NCBI GenBank assembly: GCA_022747635.1
Contig: JAKTNV010000061.1
Coordinates: 1,937,501-2,001,500, forward strand
Length of the DNA stretch: 64,000 nt
Origin: Hetaerina americana
Taxonomy: Eukaryota; Arthropoda; Insecta; Odonata; Calopterygidae
Reading direction: 5' to 3'
Part shown: piece after piece, positions 57,691 through 64,000 of the stretch
Numbering within the stretch: position 1 is the first letter of the stretch
Layout: the number at the start of each line of letters is the position of its first letter
Position numbers and translations under genes: made by a program
The notes under the pieces: model-generated
What the model was told of the DNA's origin: nothing
What the model saw: only the letters and a program-made list of their open reading frames with translations
The model's database searches: none

Positions 57691-58739
57691 GAAAATCATT
57701 TAAATCATATTAATAAAATAAGCATTTTCTTGTGATAAAAACCATATTTATTTTGTGCTTGTTAATACCCTAAATACGAGCCTTTTTTCCTGGGGCACAT
57801 ACGTTAGAATTCTGGCCAGTGCAGTCTGGTTAGCCAGAAATTCGAAGGCCAAGTGAATGAGTGCTAGCTATATTGGAATGCATCACAGCCTCTTTTGCGT
57901 TTGAGTCGTAAATATCACATTTCTTTTTTATGTGAAATGGATATATTTTTTTCTCGAATTACGCATCTTTTGGCTTTTGGCTAAAGTCGTATAACAGTGT
58001 TTATAGTGGAGAGGCGGCAGCAATATACGTCAAACACCAAATACGAACCGGACGTTAAATTCCATGCAGCCAAGACACAGCAATACCGGTCACTATCAAT
58101 CATACTCACGGAGTCTCTTAAAAATTTAAGCCCGATGCAAGAATTTTACCGAAATGCAAAATGACAAAATACCTTTGCTACATGAGCTATGTCGATGACT
58201 GCCAAGGCGATAGAAAAAAAACCCCATTAATAACGTTTTAAATAACCTAAGCATTGATGTGAAGCACATGTACTGGATGAATCGGGTTGTAAAAAAAAAG
58301 TTTTAAATTTTGATCTGTAATTATGTGCCGCTGAATATTTATTGAAACCTGATTTCCAGTCATTTGCAGCCACGCATGGGACCAAAGATTGCAAAAATTA
58401 TAATTTTTCTTATATATCCTTGTCAATCTTGTTTAATTCGTGAATATTTCACGAAGACTTCTCAATCCTCCCAATTAACTCAAAAATTTGCACAACGAGA
58501 AGAACTCAATCATTTAAGTGGCCAAGTATCCGATCGTTAATTGAATATTTCCGACTACCTTAATGATTTCCCGATGTCAACCATTTGCAAAAATTGAGAG
58601 AGTGATTGTTTTCATTGGCATGTTATTTTTAACTTGAATTTAGATTAAGATACATTAAAATTACCAATTAATGTACCTTTACCACTAAGCGGCTTGATAA
58701 TCAGAGTCAATGGTGATAGCCGGAGGTTTCACATTTGCC
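57691..58739. other. AT-rich stretch, nothing recognised
   Basis: No gene or repeat noticed. Confidence 0.45.
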
Positions 58740-59335
58740 TGTCAGCTGATACCCATGCTATTAAACTAATACGTCGTGGGAATGGCAAGGAAGGCAAGGA
58801 CAGAACTGATTTAGTCAAGCGGAAACGTCAAATTAGGCAGTCAGCCAAGGCATTGCAGTCAATACTGAACGCATTAAAAGGAAAATATGAGAAGTATAAT
58901 GAGAATATAAATCATACAAATGTAAGTAATGAGACTCTAATGAAGCTGGAATGCTAAGTCGAATAACAAAGCAGGGAGGAATAACTTAGAGCATATGGAA
59001 AAATTTACATATTTTGGTTGGGCTCTGGGTGAAGATGGACATAATAGTATGGACATCAAGCGGAGATTTGCTTTAACAAACTAAGCGTTCATAAAAAGGA
59101 CGGAACTCATTAGAGGCACTCTGATGAGAAGTCGAAATGAAAAGATTAGTGAATGCTTTGATAAGGATCGTGGCCCTATATGGTTTCGAAACTTAATAAC
59201 TCTTATGAGAAAGAGTGGGCGTAGATTAGAGTTTAGATGCTCACTGAGCGTGGAGGAGATGACTCTGTATAGATGGGAAGGTAAACTTAGAAGTAACAGA
59301 ATGCTAACGAAAAATATATTGGAATTTATATAGCT
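58740..59335 (+). pseudogene. RTE-like LINE reverse-transcriptase relic
   Basis: The plus strand gives RQSAKALQSILNALKGKYEK (compare CQSAKGLQALLSELEIQCDR in the 6-kb RTE-like element) and a decayed TKVMKLEC equivalent. HMEKFTYFGWALGEDGHNSM, DIKRRFALTN, a stop, AFIKRTELIRGTL and GRRLEFR follow. The order is the same as in the RTE-like RT (EQFTYLGSVLDQHG, RRRIALGKEAFTRR). Multiple stops and shifts; the palm domain is absent. Confidence 0.75.
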
Positions 59336-60167
59336 GTTGAAACATGATTTAAAATGAAGAATTTATTATATTTAAATATTTCTCGTTAGTGAAAAAGTGA
59401 GCTTTTTTGGTTGAGAATAAAATGTTAAAATACTCCAAAAGGTTTTCAGTAAATGATAATGAGATTTACCAAGATTTTTGCTATTATAACATCACTTTTA
59501 CACAAATGATGCCCTATGACTTTGCAGTACAGAAGTATGACCAGCGAACTACTGATGTTGGAATTTGACATTATCCACATCGATATGTTTAAAAAATATT
59601 CCTATCAGCGATGGGGAAGGGAAAACAGGCCCTTCCTCAAATTGAATAGACTTTATGAACGACTTTGTTTCGTGCAAGTCCGCGAGACTATGATTGTTTT
59701 AAGAGAAAATGAATTCGCCAATAATATAGAATATAAAACGTCGCCATCCATTTCCATTCTATGCTAAATATATCCTTGTTTCATGATACTATATCCGTCT
59801 CTATAGGTATAGTATTGCTTACCAATACATTTCTCACATAGAAATAGATTACGTGCCAAATGTTCGTAATTTCCGTTTAATAATTAAAAACCTTGAGCTA
59901 AATTTATGTTAATATTTACAATCATAATGTTATGTGTCATTAAGAAACGTATTTATAGTTTACCAACTTCACTAAAAATAAGAGTGGAAGTATCCGTAGG
60001 CCAACGACTAGGTGAAGACTGGTAAGCATAGGAGAGAATACATTTTAATTTGGCCCAGGATAAGTTGAATTAAGTTGATTGAAGTTGAAATAACAGATCC
60101 TATCGATCATGAAATGGAAAAAAACAGGAAATTTAAAATGTATAGCTAGCTAGGCCGTGAAGAAATA
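59336..60167. other. AT-rich stretch, nothing recognised
   Basis: A frame at 59516-59767 carries no motif. Confidence 0.45.
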
Positions 60168-60705
60168 TTCATGCATCATCTTCATCATTAGTATTTCAAT
60201 ACTAAGATTGGTTTACAGGAGCCCTCCATTCATCTCCATTCAGTGATGATTCCCTTACTCCTAATCCATTGTACCTCAAGGCGTGTCCAATCGATTATTT
60301 ATTTCATTTATTTATTGGTTACTTCTCGTTGCAATTAGGAAATTTCCTGGTGGCAACGGTCAAGTCTGGTCAATTTAGTTTTTACTTATAGTATTATCCA
60401 TATTATCCTTTCCTATTCTATTCTTCTATATATTTCCTTGTTCTTCACTTCGTCTATCCATTAATTCCTCAGCATTCATCTCTTCACCAAGGCATCTAAT
60501 TCTTCTCTGTTCTACTTTCCCTATAGTATGTTCCATGTCTTTGACCCGCAGATTGCCATGCTTAAAACCAAGGTTTTCATGACCAATTTCTTTGTTTACA
60601 ACCTCAGCTTCTTCGGAAATAGCATTTGCGGCTTCGTAATGAACGCCTTCTCAGCTTGAGCTATTCTTCACTTGAGGTCGAACGAACTTCTTCCATCACA
60701 AGTTA
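60168..60705 (-). pseudogene. RTE-like LINE C-terminal relic with (ATG)n-type tail
   Basis: On the minus strand from about 60700: RIAQAEKAFITK, TKKLVMKTLVLSMAICGSKT followed by WN (compare RLVKTLIWSVAMYGAETW in the 6-kb element). After shifts come RRIRCLGEEM, WIDEVKNKEIYRRIE and a terminal EWRAPVNQS near 60215. The tail contains AATGATGAAGATGATG (60177 and below). This is the C-terminal end and 3' tail of an RTE-like LINE, convergent with the relic at 58740. Confidence 0.68.
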
Positions 60706-61237
60706 CAAATATGCAGGTAATATAAACAGTAATTTAGCAGAAAACAAAGACATATCAAAACTAGTTTTCATTCCTAGAAATGACACAAATAGCAAAATGA
60801 ATAAAAAATACGAAGCTATACGAATAACGGTAAACTGTCTATGAAGCAAGCACTATCTACTTGCGAGGTATAAAACGGTAGTAGGAAAGGTCTCGTGAAC
60901 TTGAAGGAGCGGCACTATTTATTGTCTTCCTTAATGGCCATTTGCTAACTAACGGACCATGGTCTCCTCTTAGTCAAACTTGGCAGAAGAATTACGGTGA
61001 CCAAGGCCCCTTGTTCTATGGCGACAATTCCCTTCCAATCGGCCTCCCCTAACGCGTAATATTTCTATCAGCCGGCAAAAAAGGCTTCCTACTCTAGCTT
61101 TATAAATGTTGGATTTAAAACGAAGGTGGATGGGTTCGAAAAAACCTGAGTAGCCTCTACCAGGTCTCCTATATCTTTGCTTAACACCTGACGGGGGCCG
61201 GAAAGAGGGAAGGGGAAATACGAGTACATTCTTCTAC
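60706..61237. other. gene-free stretch
   Basis: No recognisable feature. Confidence 0.45.
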
Positions 61238-61290
61238 AAATTATCTTATAAGCCGCTACGAGGGTGCGTGGCAGGGGTTGGCAGATGAAA
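61238..61290 (-). mobile_element. LINE 3'-tail fragment, copy f
   Basis: AGCCGCTACGAGGGTGCGTGGCAGGGG corresponds to the reverse complement of the CCCCTGCCACGCACC block of copy b. Very short. Confidence 0.4.
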
Positions 61291-63465
61291 ATTCATCGGA
61301 GTCGTTTGATTAATCGCATAGGGAAGGAAGTTTAAAATCGTTGAATGTCAAGTTTACCAATAGCGTGGTCACAAATTTTGCGGAAGAAAACATGATACCT
61401 TCGCATCAACCTTCCACGCAGTCAATTGCCCTCAAAGTCATAGTGTGGCATCGCGTGAAATCGTTAACTACATTTAAATTTCACGGCGAAAACCACGTAT
61501 AAGGTGTTGTTTATTGCACATCATACATGCAATATCAACATTAATTTAGTTAAAATGCGGTATTTAAAATGGAATTTATAATATTACTTGTGAGAAAGAC
61601 TGTTGCTGAAGATAACAATTAAAAAGAATTAGATGAAATAATGACCACACACTAGACTACTTACAGGATAACTAAATAATTTCCTTACCGCGTCGTTTGC
61701 AGTTATTCTTTGCAAAAAATATACATTTCAATACCTGTCGGTTCTACAGTCGATCTCTCTAGCCTTATTTTTATTATCTCTCTTGCAGCAGTAAGATGGA
61801 AGGAGCTATTGGCACATTGTTAAAGCCATCATAAAAAGACTGCGTCCAATGCCATGCTGAGGACTGAGAAATCTTGGTTTTTTGAATGGCATTGGTCTTT
61901 TCTCTGTCGAGAGCGGTCGATTCTACACCTAGCATTTGGAGATTCCTGCAAAACTATTCTTGCGTTCGTCTCTCAATTTACAAGACGTCAGCCGAAGATT
62001 AGGGGAATAAAGATTTAATCTTTAATAGAATGGACCAGGACTATTTCTAATGCATATCGTCTGATAATTCTCCACTGAATCAATTCGGGGTTTCTTCCTC
62101 CGGGGAAAGTGCTTTGGCACTTAGGCAAAATTATTTGAGGGTTATTTTTGTGTGAACGTCGCGATCATGAATTGACTGCAATGCACGGAATAGTAGATAT
62201 TTTTTCTCGATGGAGTTTGCAAAAATTGCAATAACGTACACAGTAGGATAATGAGCAAACACGCTCCTTTGAGCTGATCTTAAAATCATTTTCAACCTAC
62301 TTTCACTACTTACAAGAATACCGATTAAATCGGGCACTGGTTTGTAGGTCTTTTAAAATTAATATGTCCTACGCAAATACACCGTCTTAAGTGTTTCTGA
62401 AAACTTTTTCTGGCTCATGAAATATATGAGAAATATAAAACTCCTTATCATAGCTACTCGTTATACTGCTTATGGCAGATGTCTATGTATATAAATCTTG
62501 CCTAAAATTCTATTATCCTAAGTTAGGCTTTTGATGAATACACAAGAAGAAATGAGTGATGCATATACGAACCAATCTAACCTTTTCACAATAGTGCCTG
62601 AACCGATATATAAAATAGTTAGTAGTGTTTTTTTTCTATCAACTTCTGCTAACTTTCAAATCACTTAACTTTATATAGTACCAAGCAATCGTGAGAAAAG
62701 TCATGAGCGCCAGAAAGGAATTAATTGCATTCCCCTTTGACGATACGATACCAGTTCAGCTAGTCTCCAAACTGTATAACAAATGTTTTCGAAATACATT
62801 CCCCTTAGTGGGCAAAATAATCGCTAATGGTACATGATGACTAAATACGTGAAGCAATATTATTTTTTTAAAAGTCACTTTACCGGTAATATATAATGCC
62901 GGCATTCGACATATTCAATCTTGAGACTCAAGACTTTATTTGCACACATTTTCCGGTGTAGAAATATAAAGACAGGAAAACAACCTACTCTTTCATCAAA
63001 TACGACAGTAAATTATGTGATGGGATGATAAAATGAAAAGAAGTATATTCTTAACGTCTCTTTTGAATGCGAATTTTCTGCGAATGATATATGACTTACA
63101 AGCAAGCACCCGTACGGTAGTTTATTCAGTGAATGTAGTCAGCTCCGCGTGACTTCCGCAAGACCTTTGGAACTATTATTAGATGTCTTGAAGTCTTCTT
63201 AATTTGTATTCAAGTGATGTATCTTATTTTCTCTTCCATTTTGTTTAGGAATTATCAATAACAAATTTTCTCTTCGACCTGGAGCTCACTGTCAATTATA
63301 TTCGATAAGGAGCTGCCGTCCCTCTCGGATTATTATTCATTGTAGGGATCGTCCTAGTTCGACCACAGAGGAAATTCCACAGAAAGCCGTAATATACGAG
63401 TGTGCCATAAGTTGGTCGATGGGACGGAGGAATGCATTTAATATTTTTTTCATTTCGCGTGCCGA
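61291..63465. other. gene-free AT-rich stretch
   Basis: No gene, RNA or repeat homology noticed. Confidence 0.45.
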
Positions 63466-64000
63466 AATTGGCAGCACTGTTTGGAGTTTGTACGACGCGG
63501 GTTCGCTACCAAGTGGTCAGAGGGGGAAACAGAAGGAGGGCGGGGGGTAGACATCGGGAGAGGGAGAGGCGAAGTGGGGGAAGTTGTTTGTGCGTGAGTG
63601 GAAGGGGGTTGAAGGGGGTGGGAGCGACTGGGGAGGAAGGGTGGAAGGGAGGTTGGCGGTGGGCGTGGCCGTTGCTATGGTGATGGATGGATAACTGACC
63701 TCAGAGCTCTCGGCGGTTAATGATCCTGCGGCTCGTCAAGCCATTAGCGATAGTTATCCTTCGCTCCCCTTCGCCCACACCACCCCCCTCCCCCTTCACC
63801 CCCGTTGAGGCCCCAAACCCCCTTGCCCGGCCCCGGCAAAAGGAAAAAAAACACCATCCACCGCGAAGGAGGCCCCCACGAATGCATTTAAATTAAAAAT
63901 TAAGAACTCATGAAGTCAAACAATCCCTACTTAATTGCCAGGCGGAGAGAGAGAGAGCGAGCTAGGAGGGTGGAGGGGGTTTGGAAGAGAAGTTGGAAGA
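63466..64000. other. GC- and purine-rich block, possibly regulatory
   Basis: G/A-rich on the plus strand to about 63700 and at the window end, C-rich at 63760-63840. GTTGCTATGGTGAT at 63671-63684 resembles one and a half sites of an RFX X-box. The plus-strand frame at 63432-63683 is low-complexity and not called. Confidence 0.35.

Overview
The window reads as a slice of a large, repeat-rich arthropod genome, most likely an insect. The base composition is AT-rich with many long (AT)n microsatellites. One host gene exon is recognisable: the last coding exon of a paired-class homeobox gene of the aristaless type, spliced at the classic homeobox intron site. Everything else that can be identified is transposable-element sequence of families common in arthropods: RTE-like and CR1/Jockey-group LINEs, a Penelope-like element, tRNA-derived SINEs and Tc1/mariner transposons. 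No bacterial, organellar or viral gene was seen, and no CRISPR array.

Layout. 0-3.9 kb: a LINE reverse-transcriptase (RT) relic and a tandem duplication in which one copy is interrupted by a 256-bp LINE tail. 3.9-7.5 kb: a nearly intact RTE-like LINE (endonuclease plus RT, one single-base frameshift) set between AT microsatellites. 8.4-9.2 kb: a decayed mariner transposase. 11.0-11.4 kb: another LINE relic. 13.1-13.3 kb: a Penelope 3' end folded into inverted repeats. 16.8-19.1 kb: a nest of three tRNA-derived SINE copies, an inverted Penelope-like insertion and AT repeats. 20.7-21.7 kb: a mariner with 211-213-bp inverted ends. 26.2-27.06 kb: the aristaless-like exon on the minus strand. 28.1-28.6 kb: a LINE relic. 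37.2-39.6 kb: a 5'-truncated LINE whose remaining reading frame is open. 48.2-48.7 kb: a foldback element with about 83-bp arms. 52.6-53.3 kb: an internally deleted mariner with perfect 36-bp terminal repeats. 54.0-54.7 kb: an internally deleted DDE transposase relic. 56.9, 58.8 and 60.2-60.7 kb: LINE relics. Several GC-rich blocks (2.2-2.7, 12.3-12.6, 29.9-30.6, 34.5-36.6, 40.3-40.5, 48.8-49.6, 54.8-55.8 and 63.5-64 kb) have no supportable gene and could be regulatory.

How it fits together. The host gene runs from high to low coordinates. Its upstream homeodomain exon was not found in the roughly 37 kb to the right, so much of the right half may be intron or 5' flank. Non-autonomous copies outnumber potentially autonomous ones. 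Only the RTE-like element and the 37-39 kb LINE keep long open frames, so they are the youngest-looking insertions. A recurrent LINE 3' tail ending in a GTAGATGTAG-type motif appears at seven places and probably belongs to the same family as the scattered RT relics. All family names rest on reading motifs by eye; no database search was possible.
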